From CAYMUR01 sp964393615 (GTDB lineage: Bacteria > Planctomycetota > Planctomycetia > Pirellulales > Pirellulaceae), in the NCBI GenBank assembly GCA_964393615.1, contig CAYMUR010000018.1, forward strand, positions 1 through 64,000: a stretch of 64,000 bases of DNA, written 5' to 3'. The notes beneath the pieces were generated by a model. That model saw only the letters and a program-made list of their open reading frames with translations. It was not told where the DNA came from and did no database searches. A program made the translations under genes and the position numbers. Of the stretch, positions 18,816 through 29,517 are shown in pieces. Every line of letters starts with the position of its first letter. Positions within the stretch are counted from its first letter, which is position 1.

Positions 18816-21293
18816 ATGTTTGTGAATTTAATGCGGAATCATTCTGTTCTGTTGCTGATGGTCATTTGCCCGTCAGCATCACTGGCCGGACGAGCAACAC
18901 CTCCCTCATCCATCAAGGTGGAGTCCGGATTTCACGTTGAATTATTACACTCGGCTTTAGAAGCAGAGGGGTCATGGATCAGCATGACATTTGATAATCG
19001 CGGTCGCTTGATCGTTGGTCGCGATGACGTGGGGCTGGCAAGGATCTGCTTGCAGGATCAATCCAAGATAGATTATGAGTTGATCAATGAATCGTTACGT
19101 CATTGTCGGGGCGTGCTCTTTGCGCATGATAGTCTGTACGTATCGGCGACTGACAGTAACGGTATCTATCGAATTCGTGACGCGGATGGAGACGACCATT
19201 TTGACGAGATCAAATTGTTGAAGAAAATGGATTATCGTAGTCGCTATGGACATGGGCCGAACCAGCTTGTTTTAGGGCCTAACGGAATGATCTATCTCGC
19301 CAATGGCAATGACGTTTCATTTCCTGAGGGAACATCCAGTGATTCTCCCTATCGTGACCCACGTCATGACTGGTTATTGCCAAGTGTCCATGATTTGGGA
19401 CATGACAATCGTGTGGGACACATTTTACGGTTTGATCCAGATGGCCAGCATTGGGAGGTGATTGCGGGTGGCTTTCGCAATCAATTCGATATGGTGTTCA
19501 ATGTGGATGGCGAACTGTTTACTTACGACGCTGATATGGAATGGGACGTCGGTTTACCATGGTACCGGCCCACACGTTTGAATCACGTTGTTTCGGGAGG
19601 CGAATATGGATGGCGGTGGGGCAGTGGAAAATGGCCCACCTACTATCCCGACAGCTTGCCTACGACGCTTGATACGGGCCGTGGATCTCCTACGGGGATG
19701 GTTTCTGTAGCTGGCAGTCGTTTTCCCCCCAAATACCAAGAATCGCTATTGATGGCGGATTGGCAGAATGGCCGAATTATGGTGGTTCGGTTGACCCCTA
19801 GTGGTGCGAGTTATACTGGGGAGTACGAAGTGTTTTTAGAAGGTGCTCCCCTGAATGTGTGCGACATGGAATTTGGGGGAGACGGAGCACTCTATTTCAT
19901 CACGGGTGGGCGTCGTTCACAGTCAGGCTTGTACCGTGTCACGTATGTTGGCGATGGCGCGGAACGACCGTCGTTAGGGCCGATTGAGAACTTGTCCTTT
20001 TTAGAGTCCAAACGAGATCGGCAACTGAGACGACAATTGGAGAATTATCATGTCGTAAAAGAACGCTCGGCGATCGACTTTCTTTGGCCTTGTCTAGGAG
20101 ATGACGACCGATGGATTCGCTATGCCGCTCGGTTAGCACTGGAACGACAGGAAGTCAACTGGTGGAAACAGCGGGCGTTGGCTGAAAAAGATGTGAGTTG
20201 TCAATTGAATGCCCTTCTGGCGCTTGCACGTGTGGGTCCGACGAATGTGCAAAAGGATTTGTTTTCCGCAATGAGTCATCTGACATGGGAGAATCTGGAG
20301 GTGGATTCCATTCTTGAAATGCTGCGGATCTATGCGATTTCGTTCATACGTCATGCAAGCCTAGATCCGGCAACGAGGTCTGACTTGGTATTAAAACTTG
20401 GTTCGCGTTTTCCACACAGTGATGTTCGGGTTAACCAGGAGCTTGGAGAATTGCTGGTTTATCTTGACACGCCTGATGTGGTCGAAAAGATCTTGACGCG
20501 GATGGAACACGCGCCCAGTCAGCAAGAGCAAGTCCATCATGCTTTAGGATTGCTGCACGTCGAACGCGAATGGACATCCGAACACCAGCAACGACTTCTT
20601 TCCTGGTTGGTCCGTGCACAAGATTTCCATGGGGGAAAAACAGTCAATGCTACCATTGACTTTATTCGTGATAATTTTCTGGAGACCCTTGAGGAAGACC
20701 AACGGACCGATTGGCAGAAGATTTTGTCTCGGACGGTGAATCCGTCTGATGATAAATTGCCCACAGAATTTCGGAAAATTGTGCGACATTGGCAACCGAA
20801 AGATTTGCAGTCTGAGTTGGATGATTTAGGAAAATCGCAGCGGTACCTTGCGAACGGGCGCCAAGCAATGACTGCTGTGCACTGTTTAAAATGTCATCGA
20901 GTCGGCCACGAAGGAACTCCTGTCGGACCCGATTTGACCGATGTTGGTCGACGTTACGATGCACATAAGATCTGGGAGTCGATGGTCGATCCTTCTAAAA
21001 ATGTGGATCCCAAATATCGGCAAATGACTTATTTTCTCGATACGGGATTAGTGGTCACCGGCCGGGCTTTACATGTCAGTGGCCAGAAATTGGTGATTGA
21101 AACGAATCCGTTGACTGCGGAACAGTTTGCTTTTCCGCGGGAGTCGATCGAATCTGCTACGCCGTCTCCGGTATCTCCGATGCCTGCTGGTCTGATGGAC
21201 ACACTGACACAGGCTGAAATTCTTGATCTGGTTGCTTATCTTATTTCTCTGTCCTCCCAAGAGATATCCGCTGATACAAAGGTTAATCCATGA
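18816..21293 (+). CDS. PVC-type membrane-bound dehydrogenase with C-terminal cytochrome c domain
   Basis: An 825-residue exported protein. A signal peptide (about 1-25, ending PSASLAG) is followed by a beta-propeller of the membrane-bound dehydrogenase type (GFHVELLHSA, GPNQLVLGPNGMIYLANGND, NQFDMVFNVDGELFTYDADM, a typical planctomycete DAD-x-E signature). HEAT-like helices follow (about 420-650), then a heme-binding domain with CLKCH (CxxCH, about residue 692) and GPDLTDVGRR. Such proteins occur in large numbers in Planctomycetes and Verrucomicrobia and are thought to oxidise sugars or polysaccharide products in the periplasm. The exact substrate is unknown. A second ATG 15 bases downstream could be the start. 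Confidence 0.9.
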   Translation: MFVNLMRNHSVLLLMVICPSASLAGRATPPSSIKVESGFHVELLHSALEAEGSWISMTFDNRGRLIVGRDDVGLARICLQDQSKIDYELINESLRHCRGVLFAHDSLYVSATDSNGIYRIRDADGDDHFDEIKLLKKMDYRSRYGHGPNQLVLGPNGMIYLANGNDVSFPEGTSSDSPYRDPRHDWLLPSVHDLGHDNRVGHILRFDPDGQHWEVIAGGFRNQFDMVFNVDGELFTYDADMEWDVGLPWYRPTRLNHVVSGGEYGWRWGSGKWPTYYPDSLPTTLDTGRGSPTGMVSVAGSRFPPKYQESLLMADWQNGRIMVVRLTPSGASYTGEYEVFLEGAPLNVCDMEFGGDGALYFITGGRRSQSGLYRVTYVGDGAERPSLGPIENLSFLESKRDRQLRRQLENYHVVKERSAIDFLWPCLGDDDRWIRYAARLALERQEVNWWKQRALAEKDVSCQLNALLALARVGPTNVQKDLFSAMSHLTWENLEVDSILEMLRIYAISFIRHASLDPATRSDLVLKLGSRFPHSDVRVNQELGELLVYLDTPDVVEKILTRMEHAPSQQEQVHHALGLLHVEREWTSEHQQRLLSWLVRAQDFHGGKTVNATIDFIRDNFLETLEEDQRTDWQKILSRTVNPSDDKLPTEFRKIVRHWQPKDLQSELDDLGKSQRYLANGRQAMTAVHCLKCHRVGHEGTPVGPDLTDVGRRYDAHKIWESMVDPSKNVDPKYRQMTYFLDTGLVVTGRALHVSGQKLVIETNPLTAEQFAFPRESIESATPSPVSPMPAGLMDTLTQAEILDLVAYLISLSSQEISADTKVNP

Positions 21294-21984
21294 TGGTCGC
21301 GCAATCGGCGCGCAGGTGAGATTGTCCGTTCCCTCGAAACTTACCATTTCTGCTCGGAATTGGTCCTAAACGGGAACGAATAACGAATACCACCGGTGAT
21401 GTTTCCCTGTGTCGTATCCTGCTGGTGATTCGTTACAAATTGGACAGGCAGCGTCACGTTGTGTTTGGTGTGGCGGATTGGATTAGGTGAGAGGAAGGTC
21501 GCTGCCTGTCCCAGTTGGAAAATGTGGCTTGATGCGGTTTTTACAGTAACAGTATCTGGCTTTTGTTAGTTGCCAGCTCCGTGGTACTATCAGTGGTGCT
21601 TGTGCTGGCGATTTTCTGTTTTGCGGACACTGGCGATTGATAAAAGCCATGCTAGGAAAAGCGTCTTGTGGTGTGATGGTTGCTATACAAACGAAGTAGT
21701 CCGTGATAGTAACGGGTTGTTTGGGATCGTTAAAAGCCAACAATCGGTGGATAAATTAGTGTAGATAAGAGCCACTACTGTCTGATCGAAGGCCCTCGCA
21801 GCACTGATGGCACTTTCCTCGTGTGCTTGCAGTAGAAGTACTATCTTTCAGCGATATTTTTGGTCTTTGCGGTATTCATCTTGTCGTGTCTGACGAGTTC
21901 CGCTATTTCTAGTCCCGCGCGAAAGAGTTTTCTTTCGGTGGCCTTGTCTTTCCTACACTCGTAACGATCATACGGAACGTACTG
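21294..21984. other. Intergenic region upstream of bamA, no gene supported
   Basis: A 691-base non-coding stretch. Short open frames exist on both strands but show no domain, codon bias or ribosome-binding site. The bamA promoter should be here; I could not assign -35/-10 or -24/-12 boxes with confidence. Confidence 0.4.
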
Positions 21985-24900
21985 ATGCTCGTCGTTCACT
22001 TCGACGCCATCCTCTCTTTCCGCGCCGTGATGGCGCTGTTGATATGCGTGTCAACGCTGACTACTAATGTCTGCGCGCAAAAAATCAACCAATTGGGAGG
22101 CTTAGGGGAACGCTGGGGGTCGTCAGAAACCCGTTCAGCCCGCGAGTTTTATCGAGCGAATGGTCCTGTCTTTTCGACGCAAGATGCACCCCAGGTGGTC
22201 GAAGTGCGAATTGTAGGGAGTGAAACCTATACCGATAGCCAGGTGCGCTCGCACGTCCAGACACGTCCCGGACGGCCCTATGATTCTGAACAGGTTCAAT
22301 CGGACGTACGGCGTCTTATGTCGAGTGGAATGTTTCATGACGTCCGGACTTTTAACGAAGAGAACAACCGTGGAATATCCGTAACTTTTCAGGTGTTTGA
22401 ACGACCGACAATCCAAGAAATCAAATACCTGGGAAACAAAAAAATTAAGGATCGTACATTACGAAAAGAATCGGGTCTTGAAGTAGGCGAATCCTTGAAT
22501 TTGTATACGGTGCGTGAATCGCAAAAGAAACTGGAGAAATTTTATCGCGAGAAAGGTTTTCCAAAAGCCAAAATCGAAGTTGTTGAAGGAAACCGGTCTC
22601 ATGATCGCAAAGTTGTCTTTGTCATTAACGAAGGGCAACTGCAACGCGTTCTTAAAGCAGAGTTTGTGGGCAACCAATTTGTGTCTGAAAGACGTCTGAG
22701 AACGAAAATCGAAACGAAACGCGGGTATCTGTGGTTCATCAAAGGTCGTTTTGATCGAGTAAAACTAGACGAAGATGTTGACAAACTCACAGCGTATTAT
22801 AGAAATTTCGGTTTTTTTCGCGCTCGTATTGGACGGGAATTTGATGTTAATGAAGCGGGCAAATGGGTTTCAGTAAGATTTGTGATTGACGAAGGTCCGC
22901 GGTACATGGTCCGCAACGTCTCTTTAGTCGGTGTCACAAAGTTTGAGCAACACGAACTGAACCAGCGGTTGGGATTAAAGAAGGGCGATTACTTTCACCT
23001 TGGTAAGTTGAATGCAGATGTTGCCAAGTTGAAAGACTTTTACGGTCACTACGGATATATTTTTGCAGACATCCAGGCGGAACCGCGATTCCTGGAAGAT
23101 CCGGGCCAGCTTGATCTGGTCTTCGACGTGAAGGAAGGTAAAATTGTTCGAGTTCGAAATATCAACGTTCAGATTGCTGGTGAAAATCCACATACCAGTA
23201 AGGAAACTGTCTGGCCACGACTTGACATGCGTCCTGGAGAGGTACTGAGCAGTCGTAAAGTTCGCAATGCCGAACGACGACTGAAGGCAGCACAGATTTT
23301 TAGACATGATCCAATCAACGGTGTGTATCCCCGTGTGGTAGTCCGGCCAGTGGATGAGAAGGTAGATCCAGCCTACGAAGTCCGGGGGCAAAGTCCGGAG
23401 CAGTGGGTAGATCGTTCAGCGCCAGGTCCGACCTATGTTTCTCAGGCAGCTGCAGGGAATCATGGTAGCTCACCGGGAAAGGCTGATTTGCAGAATACTC
23501 TGACTCCTGGAAACACCAACCATCGTCGGTTTGGTTGGCCAGCATCGGGGCAGCAACGTCCAATAAGTGCTTATCCAATTTCAAATGGTGCAGCGGTTGC
23601 AGCACAACATGCTCCCCAGGTTCCGTACTTAGGCCAAAACATTGGTTCGGTAAACAGCGCACAAACACCTGCACCTGGTCATACGTTGAATACGACAAAT
23701 CAACTACGTAATTTACCTCCGCTGAACTCGCCTTCTTCCTCGACACAACCAGTTTCCCGCTATGCGTTGGGTTCTACGAACCAAAGTGGTCGTGCACCAG
23801 CAACGAATTCGCCAGCAGCTTATGCGGATGGTCCCTATTTACAATCGGGAGCTAATCCTCCTGCGGGAAATCGTTATTCACAAGCCCTGCCACCTCCTCC
23901 TCCGCCATTGACTTTGCCGAGTTTGGGACCCGAACCGAGTACGTTGGCAGACGTTGACGTCATGTTGGAAGAGACACAGACGGGACGCTTTATGTTTGGT
24001 GTGGGTGTTAACTCTGATGCGGGTGTCATTGGGAATGTTGTGGTTGACGAGCGCAATTTCGACCTGTTTCGTCCTCCACGTAGTTGGCAGGATTTTGCCA
24101 GTGGACGGGTGTTCCGTGGTGGTGGACAAGGTTTTCGATTGGAAGCCTTACCCGGTAGTCGGGTACAGCGTTACACGGTTAGTCTGACCGAACCATACCT
24201 GTTTGGGACACAAATCAGTTCCAATATTAGTGGTTACTTTTTTGATCGACGATTCTTTGATTGGGATGAACAGCGGTTTGGTGGACGGCTAGGATTTGGA
24301 TACCGTTTGTCACCGGATCTATCGTTGGCGTTTAATGGTCGTGCGGAACAAGTTGAAATTCGCAATCCACGTACGGTTGGCGCTGCTCCTCAGCTGGATG
24401 CGGTCATTGGTGAACACGACCTCTTCAGTGCGCGTATTTCGTTATCTCACGATACGCGAGACGTTGCTTTTTCGCCAACCGAAGGCCACTTATTTGAGTT
24501 ATCGTACGAGCAAGTAGTGGGTAGCTTTGACTATCCGCGGGGTACGGCAGACTATCGCCAGTACTTTCTTATCAATCAGCGACCTGATGGTTCCGGTCGC
24601 CATACGTTAGGTTTTAGTTTTCGGGTTGGTGTGTCTGGTGCAGATACACCAGTTTTTGAGAACTTCTTTGCAGGTGGATTTTCTACGCTTCGCGGATTTG
24701 ATTTTCGAGGTGCTTCGCCTGTTGTCAACGGTGTCATTGTTGGTGGTCGGTTTCAGTTTCTTGGTTCAGCAGAATATCTGTTTCCATTAACGGCAGACGA
24801 CATGTTGCGAGGAGTCGTCTTTGTAGATTATGGAACGGTAGAGCAGGATATTGATATTCATAAGGACACTTACCGCGTGGCACCTGGGATCGGATTACGA

Positions 24901-25017
24901 ATTTTTGTACCTGCAATGGGTCCAGCACCGATCGCTCTTGATTTTGCATTTCCTGTGGCCGATGCTGAGACGGATGACCGACAAGTGTTCAGCTTCTTTA
25001 TTGGGATGACCCGCTAA
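21985..25017 (+). CDS. bamA: Outer membrane protein assembly factor BamA, with long disordered linker
   Basis: A 1010-residue Omp85-family protein. Residues 1-31 are a signal peptide (ending NVCAQ). Residues about 68-450 hold five POTRA-like repeats (VVEVRIVGSETYTDSQV; IQEIKYLGNKKIKDRTL; VLKAEFVGNQFVSERRL; VRNVSLVGVTKFEQHEL; VRVRNINVQIAGENP). Residues about 455-650 are a Pro/Ser/Asn/Gln-rich, probably disordered segment that includes a PPPPPP run. The C-terminal 360 residues are the barrel, with the conserved loop motif TLRGFDFRGASP. BamA folds and inserts outer-membrane barrels. The protein ends FFIGMTR, so the usual terminal aromatic residue is replaced by Arg. The linker is absent from E. 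coli BamA (about 810 residues). Confidence 0.92.
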   Translation: MLVVHFDAILSFRAVMALLICVSTLTTNVCAQKINQLGGLGERWGSSETRSAREFYRANGPVFSTQDAPQVVEVRIVGSETYTDSQVRSHVQTRPGRPYDSEQVQSDVRRLMSSGMFHDVRTFNEENNRGISVTFQVFERPTIQEIKYLGNKKIKDRTLRKESGLEVGESLNLYTVRESQKKLEKFYREKGFPKAKIEVVEGNRSHDRKVVFVINEGQLQRVLKAEFVGNQFVSERRLRTKIETKRGYLWFIKGRFDRVKLDEDVDKLTAYYRNFGFFRARIGREFDVNEAGKWVSVRFVIDEGPRYMVRNVSLVGVTKFEQHELNQRLGLKKGDYFHLGKLNADVAKLKDFYGHYGYIFADIQAEPRFLEDPGQLDLVFDVKEGKIVRVRNINVQIAGENPHTSKETVWPRLDMRPGEVLSSRKVRNAERRLKAAQIFRHDPINGVYPRVVVRPVDEKVDPAYEVRGQSPEQWVDRSAPGPTYVSQAAAGNHGSSPGKADLQNTLTPGNTNHRRFGWPASGQQRPISAYPISNGAAVAAQHAPQVPYLGQNIGSVNSAQTPAPGHTLNTTNQLRNLPPLNSPSSSTQPVSRYALGSTNQSGRAPATNSPAAYADGPYLQSGANPPAGNRYSQALPPPPPPLTLPSLGPEPSTLADVDVMLEETQTGRFMFGVGVNSDAGVIGNVVVDERNFDLFRPPRSWQDFASGRVFRGGGQGFRLEALPGSRVQRYTVSLTEPYLFGTQISSNISGYFFDRRFFDWDEQRFGGRLGFGYRLSPDLSLAFNGRAEQVEIRNPRTVGAAPQLDAVIGEHDLFSARISLSHDTRDVAFSPTEGHLFELSYEQVVGSFDYPRGTADYRQYFLINQRPDGSGRHTLGFSFRVGVSGADTPVFENFFAGGFSTLRGFDFRGASPVVNGVIVGGRFQFLGSAEYLFPLTADDMLRGVVFVDYGTVEQDIDIHKDTYRVAPGIGLRIFVPAMGPAPIALDFAFPVADAETDDRQVFSFFIGMTR

Positions 25018-25094
25018 CGCTTGCTTGTGAAATGCAGACTGAGGGGTTAGTCATACCGGTCATCATGTTATCGACCGTTGTAGAAGGGCACAGC

Positions 25095-26885
25095 TCACTT
25101 TGAATCCATCGGGATCACGCCATTCCATCCATCGGGTGCAATGCGATTGTGCTGTGCAATCAAGACATTAAGAAAATCCTTGGCGTGGTCATCTGCCGGC
25201 ACTTTGTGAAGTAGTTCGAACGCTGAATTCCAGTCCCCGTTCAACAAAGCATCCACTGCTTTTTCGTAGGTCGTAATGTGGTGATCAGTCAACAGTGGAT
25301 AGTCAGCTTCGGGGGGCAACAGTTCACTTGTTTCCAGGGACTGTTGCATGCCATACGGCCGTACAACGGCTAGTCGACGTACACGGGCAACTTCTGGTGA
25401 GATGTGCGTACGAACGTAGTTTGCCGTATGTTCGTCAAGTACGATTCCAGCGCGTAGTCGCTTGGTCATACCTTCCAGGCGCGATGCTAGGTTTACAACT
25501 GGGCCGAACACGGTTACTTTGACTTGGTCTACCGATCCAATTTTTCCGGCCACGGCGCGACCGGTTGCCAGGCCGAGGCCAATCTGAAAATCGGCTAGCG
25601 GATGTCCACAGCGGTTGGCACTGGTCGAGAATTCGGACCGAATGGCCAAGGCAGCTTGACAGGCACGTTCAATGGCATCGGGCTGCGGAAACGGCCATCC
25701 CCAGAAGCCCATGGCTGCATCGCCATGAAAATCACCGACCACTCCACCTCCTTGAAGGATATGGCGAGTCATCACTCCCATGGCCTGACTGACTCGCTCC
25801 AACAGTTCCAGCAAGTCATCGCTTGACAGTTCCGTTTGTCGTGAAAATCCGCGCAAATCGCAAAATAAAACAGATACTTCCGTCTCGCGCGGGGCTAAGA
25901 CGACATCCGGATCTTTTCCTGCCAGCGCTTCGAGTACCACCGGAGACAAGAACTGGCCCAACCCCGCAAGGCGTCGCAGGTCGAGCAGGTTTCCCAGCAT
26001 TGTACCGGCCAGTTCCGCGAACTTGACTTCATCCCGCAAGTCGTGTGGATCAGAAACCCGCGAACCAGCTTGATGGGAGCTTGCAAAACTGCCTGCCATG
26101 TAGATGACCCATCCTCGACAAGTGTCTCCCGGTACGGGGGTGGCGAAAGCCCAGTCAACGTTGTCGCGCACGGTATAATTAGTTGCATCTTGAGAATCAG
26201 GCCGGTTCCAGACATGCACAATGCTTTCGCGCTGTTCGGTGGCTTGACGCATCAAGCGTTCGCTGGGATGAAACGTTGATTCCGTCGCCAGTCGGCAATC
26301 CCAATGGAGTACGGTGGCATTTGGCTCACGGGTCTCTGATATGGGCGGTAGTTGGTCAACGTGGACTGATACGATTGCAGCTGCATTAGCCCGTGCTACT
26401 CCCGACAGCAGGACGTTTACTAAACGCGTCAGTAATTCACGATCGCTCGAGGCACCTTCAATCATTTCTGGTAATCGAGAAAGAACTTGGATCCGTTGGT
26501 CTGCGTTGCGAAAAGCAAGCTGTTTAAGGTATTCCGGACTGAATGTCTGTTCGGTGACCGGGCGCGGGGCATTCAGTGATATTTTGATTTCTTCCTCAGT
26601 AAGAGTGAACCTGGTGGTCCCGATGACAAAATGATTTCCAGATCGCATTCGCAGAGATTTACGTTCTTGCCCTTCATAGAAAACAGGATTTCTGGCCGAG
26701 TCAAAGAGTGTCACTTGGACATGAGTACCTGTCCACAACAGTTCTACGTGTCGTCGCGAGATTTGCTCATCCCAGGGTACGGCCCATGTTCCACTGGCTC
26801 GACCGATGACAACTTTTTCTCCGACAGGCAATGACCTGCGCCAGCGGAATTCTTGATGAACGCCTTGAGCAATCAGGTCGGGCAT
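25095..26885 (-). CDS. FHA-GAF-adenylate/guanylate cyclase
   Basis: A 596-residue signalling protein. The N-terminus is an FHA phosphothreonine-binding domain (about 20-100, with GRASGTWAVPWDEQISRRH). A GAF-like sensor region follows (about 125-310). The C-terminal class III nucleotide cyclase (about 335-500) has both metal aspartates (VLFCDLRGFS; GGVVGDFHGDAAMGFWG) and the transition-state residues (VFGPVVNLASRLEGMTK). It should make cAMP or cGMP in the cytoplasm in response to a phosphorylated partner or a GAF ligand. It follows the thioredoxin-like lipoprotein gene by 15 bases and an FHA gene lies just before that, so the three are probably co-transcribed. Confidence 0.92.
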   Translation of the reverse strand: MPDLIAQGVHQEFRWRRSLPVGEKVVIGRASGTWAVPWDEQISRRHVELLWTGTHVQVTLFDSARNPVFYEGQERKSLRMRSGNHFVIGTTRFTLTEEEIKISLNAPRPVTEQTFSPEYLKQLAFRNADQRIQVLSRLPEMIEGASSDRELLTRLVNVLLSGVARANAAAIVSVHVDQLPPISETREPNATVLHWDCRLATESTFHPSERLMRQATEQRESIVHVWNRPDSQDATNYTVRDNVDWAFATPVPGDTCRGWVIYMAGSFASSHQAGSRVSDPHDLRDEVKFAELAGTMLGNLLDLRRLAGLGQFLSPVVLEALAGKDPDVVLAPRETEVSVLFCDLRGFSRQTELSSDDLLELLERVSQAMGVMTRHILQGGGVVGDFHGDAAMGFWGWPFPQPDAIERACQAALAIRSEFSTSANRCGHPLADFQIGLGLATGRAVAGKIGSVDQVKVTVFGPVVNLASRLEGMTKRLRAGIVLDEHTANYVRTHISPEVARVRRLAVVRPYGMQQSLETSELLPPEADYPLLTDHHITTYEKAVDALLNGDWNSAFELLHKVPADDHAKDFLNVLIAQHNRIAPDGWNGVIPMDSK

Positions 26886-26900
26886 ACAGGTCCTTGCTCT

Positions 26901-28988
26901 TCAGTCTTTGGTCTTTGGTTTTTCGGCGTTCGTTAATGCCATTGCAGCGGCCACCAGCCGGGTCAGAGACGCAGGAGATTGCACGAGCAGGTCTGCCGAG
27001 GATTGTATTGTGGCATTAGCACGATCCAGGTAATCCGTTTCATCAAGCGCACGAGCCAGATAGATGAGATTGTTTGCGGCGACAGATACTCCGGAAGGAC
27101 GCACATTATCCACTGGATCTTTGGCACGGGCTATTAAAGACTGGTGATCTTCTGCGGTAAAGTAAAACCCGCCATGCTCATCATCCCAAAACAGCTCAAT
27201 TTGCATTTGGGTCAATTGTTGGGCCTGGTCCAGCCACTTCCGATCCCCGGTAGCGCGATGGATCGCAATGAGTCCGTCTACGAAAAATGCATAGTCGTCC
27301 AGATAAGCAGCGAGTTCAGCGCGTCCTCCTGCATAGCTGCGCAACAAGCGGCCCTCTGCAGTCAACAAGTTGGTCAACACAAAATTAGCGGCTGACTGGG
27401 CCGAATCGAGATACGCTTTATTTTGTAAGATTCGGCCTGCATCTGCAAATCCACGGATCATCAGGCCATTCCAGCTGGTGATGATCTTGGTATCGGTTAA
27501 AGGGCGCTCACGTTGATTTCGTGCAGCAAGTAGTTTTTGCCGGATCGGTTTCAATGAGGCTTCTCGTTGGTGAAAAGCGTCATCCGATAGATCCAAAAGT
27601 CGTGTCACCAACAAAGGGGTGTAATAGTTTTGTTCAAAGTTGGCTGGCCCCTCCAAGCCGTAAACCGGAGCCAGCAGATTCCATTCGGTTTCCTCCAACA
27701 ATGACTGAATCTCATCGAGCTGCCAGTTGTAAAATCGCCCTTCGTGACCTTCAGTTTCTGCATCGAGTGCTGCATAGTATCCACCATCAGGAGCTGTTAA
27801 TTCCCGGGTGACGAATGCCAGAAGTTCTTCGACAACCAACCGATAGGCGGAGCGATTGGTGAGCTCGAAAGCTTCTGCATAGACGGAGGCCAACTGACCA
27901 TTGTCGTACAGCATTTTTTCATAGTGAGGAATGTGCCAAAAACGATCGGTACTATAACGGTGAAAGCCACCCCCCCAGTGATCCCGAATACCACCTTCGG
28001 CCATGCGATCCAGGATTGTTTCCAACAATTGCCGCGCTTCGACAGTATCGCTTTTGCGTATCATTTCGATCAAAAGCATTAACTTGGAGGGTTCCGGAAA
28101 TTTTGGTCGATCCGGTTGCGTTGCGCTGAATCCAAAACCCCCGTGAATTGGATCTGCTTCTGCGGTCAATTCCTGCAGGACTTTTTTAAAAAGTGCTTCA
28201 TTCAGATCTACCTGGGTAGGCGCCGACTTGCGTTCCAGATGAACCTTCAAGGCTTCGGTCAATTGATCGGCATAAAGATGTACCTTGTCGGCTTCCTCTT
28301 GCCACACTTTTTGCATTTTCTGCAAAATCGTCAGAAAACCTGGCGAACCGGGCCTGTCGTTGTCGCGGGCCGGAAAATAGGTGCCGCCAAAAAATGGTTT
28401 GGCATCTGGAGTAAGAAACATGGACATTGGCCAGCCGCCGCGGCCACTGATCATATGGACGGCTGTCATGTAAATGTTGTCGACGTCCGGACGCTCTTCG
28501 CGATCCACTTTGATACATACAAAATGTTCGTTCAATAATTGCGCGATTTCTTCGTCCATGAACGATTCGCGTTCCATGACATGGCACCAATAGCAACTAG
28601 AGTATCCAACCGACAAGAAAATCAGCTTGTTCTCACGCTTAGATCTTTCCAATGCCTCCTCGCCCCACGGATACCAGTCGACTGGATTGTGTGCATGCAA
28701 TAACAGGTAGGGACTTGTTTCCTGGGCAAGCCGGTTCTGGTGCTGTTGGGTCGGCTTGGTTTGGTTGTCCGGATGCACATTGACCGGAAGTACGGTGTCC
28801 GCAGCGATGTCACTGGGAGGTGTATCCTCGGAGGGAGTCTGGTCAGATAATGGGATGTTAGGTTCAGCATGCGCTGGGTCGGTACCTTCGTCTGCAGGTA
28901 ACGATGGCAAGGGGGGACTGGAGATCGAATCCGCATCGTTTGAGCATCCCAGCAGAAGGACTGTCGCAAGAATGGATCGCATTGCCAT
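26901..28988 (-). CDS. Thioredoxin-domain lipoprotein, DUF255/YyaL (SSP411) family
   Basis: From the ATG at 28988 this is a 695-residue protein. It begins [16 protein letters not shown], a short lipoprotein signal with lipobox LLGC, followed by a Ser/Pro/Asp-rich spacer. The DUF255 thioredoxin-like domain begins at [21 protein letters not shown], with a C-Y-W-C-H redox motif and [12 protein letters not shown]. The rest is an (alpha/alpha)6 barrel like N-acylglucosamine 2-epimerase ([32 protein letters not shown]). The frame is open to 29153, overlapping the FHA gene, but that extension has no signal. YyaL-like proteins have no settled function. Being a lipoprotein suggests an envelope location, which is unusual for the family. 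Confidence 0.87.
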   Translation of the reverse strand: MAMRSILATVLLLGCSNDADSISSPPLPSLPADEGTDPAHAEPNIPLSDQTPSEDTPPSDIAADTVLPVNVHPDNQTKPTQQHQNRLAQETSPYLLLHAHNPVDWYPWGEEALERSKRENKLIFLSVGYSSCYWCHVMERESFMDEEIAQLLNEHFVCIKVDREERPDVDNIYMTAVHMISGRGGWPMSMFLTPDAKPFFGGTYFPARDNDRPGSPGFLTILQKMQKVWQEEADKVHLYADQLTEALKVHLERKSAPTQVDLNEALFKKVLQELTAEADPIHGGFGFSATQPDRPKFPEPSKLMLLIEMIRKSDTVEARQLLETILDRMAEGGIRDHWGGGFHRYSTDRFWHIPHYEKMLYDNGQLASVYAEAFELTNRSAYRLVVEELLAFVTRELTAPDGGYYAALDAETEGHEGRFYNWQLDEIQSLLEETEWNLLAPVYGLEGPANFEQNYYTPLLVTRLLDLSDDAFHQREASLKPIRQKLLAARNQRERPLTDTKIITSWNGLMIRGFADAGRILQNKAYLDSAQSAANFVLTNLLTAEGRLLRSYAGGRAELAAYLDDYAFFVDGLIAIHRATGDRKWLDQAQQLTQMQIELFWDDEHGGFYFTAEDHQSLIARAKDPVDNVRPSGVSVAANNLIYLARALDETDYLDRANATIQSSADLLVQSPASLTRLVAAAMALTNAEKPKTKD

Positions 28989-29028
28989 TCCAGTGCTATT
29001 TGACAAAGATCGGCACAGCGGTTCTTGC

Positions 29029-29517
29029 TTAGATATCATGGGTGTGGTCATCAGACTGGTGGAGTTGCAGGGGCTCGATGAATTCTCCTCCGACGGTCGA
29101 AGGGCCTGCGGCATCTCCTTTGTCATCCTTGGAAAAGATGGTTGAATCGTCATCCGGAATGAACCTCATGGCGTTGTTTTTGTCGGACTCTGTACCAGCA
29201 AGATCCTGTTTGTTAAGGAGCATCTCTCCATAGAGTGCACGAAATGTTACCGTGCCGACCGTCAGCAAATCTCCTGGGGCCAGGTCCGCTTCCTCAACCC
29301 GTTCATGGCCAATATAAGTTCCGTTTAAGGATCCGAGGTCACGGACACGCACACCATTTTTTGATGCGTATAACTCACAATGGCGTCTGCTCACCAGAGT
29401 ATGGGGCAGCGAGATTCCAGCATCGCGTCCTCGCCCCAATACAAGCGGCAGCTGTACGGTTATTTCGGAGGGCCGCATGTCCCCGCCCACTACCACAAGT
29501 TTCAGATCCATATGCAT
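29029..29517 (-). CDS. FHA-domain protein
   Basis: A 162-residue protein with one FHA domain (about 5-95): [21 protein letters not shown] and [15 protein letters not shown] are canonical phosphopeptide-binding loops. The last 60 residues are acidic, Asp/Ser-rich and probably flexible, with no recognisable domain. FHA domains read phosphothreonine marks left by Ser/Thr kinases. No kinase is in the window. It is first in a minus-strand group with the thioredoxin-like lipoprotein and the FHA-cyclase. A start 6 bases later (MDLKLVV) is equally good. Confidence 0.92.
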   Translation of the reverse strand: MHMDLKLVVVGGDMRPSEITVQLPLVLGRGRDAGISLPHTLVSRRHCELYASKNGVRVRDLGSLNGTYIGHERVEEADLAPGDLLTVGTVTFRALYGEMLLNKQDLAGTESDKNNAMRFIPDDDSTIFSKDDKGDAAGPSTVGGEFIEPLQLHQSDDHTHDI

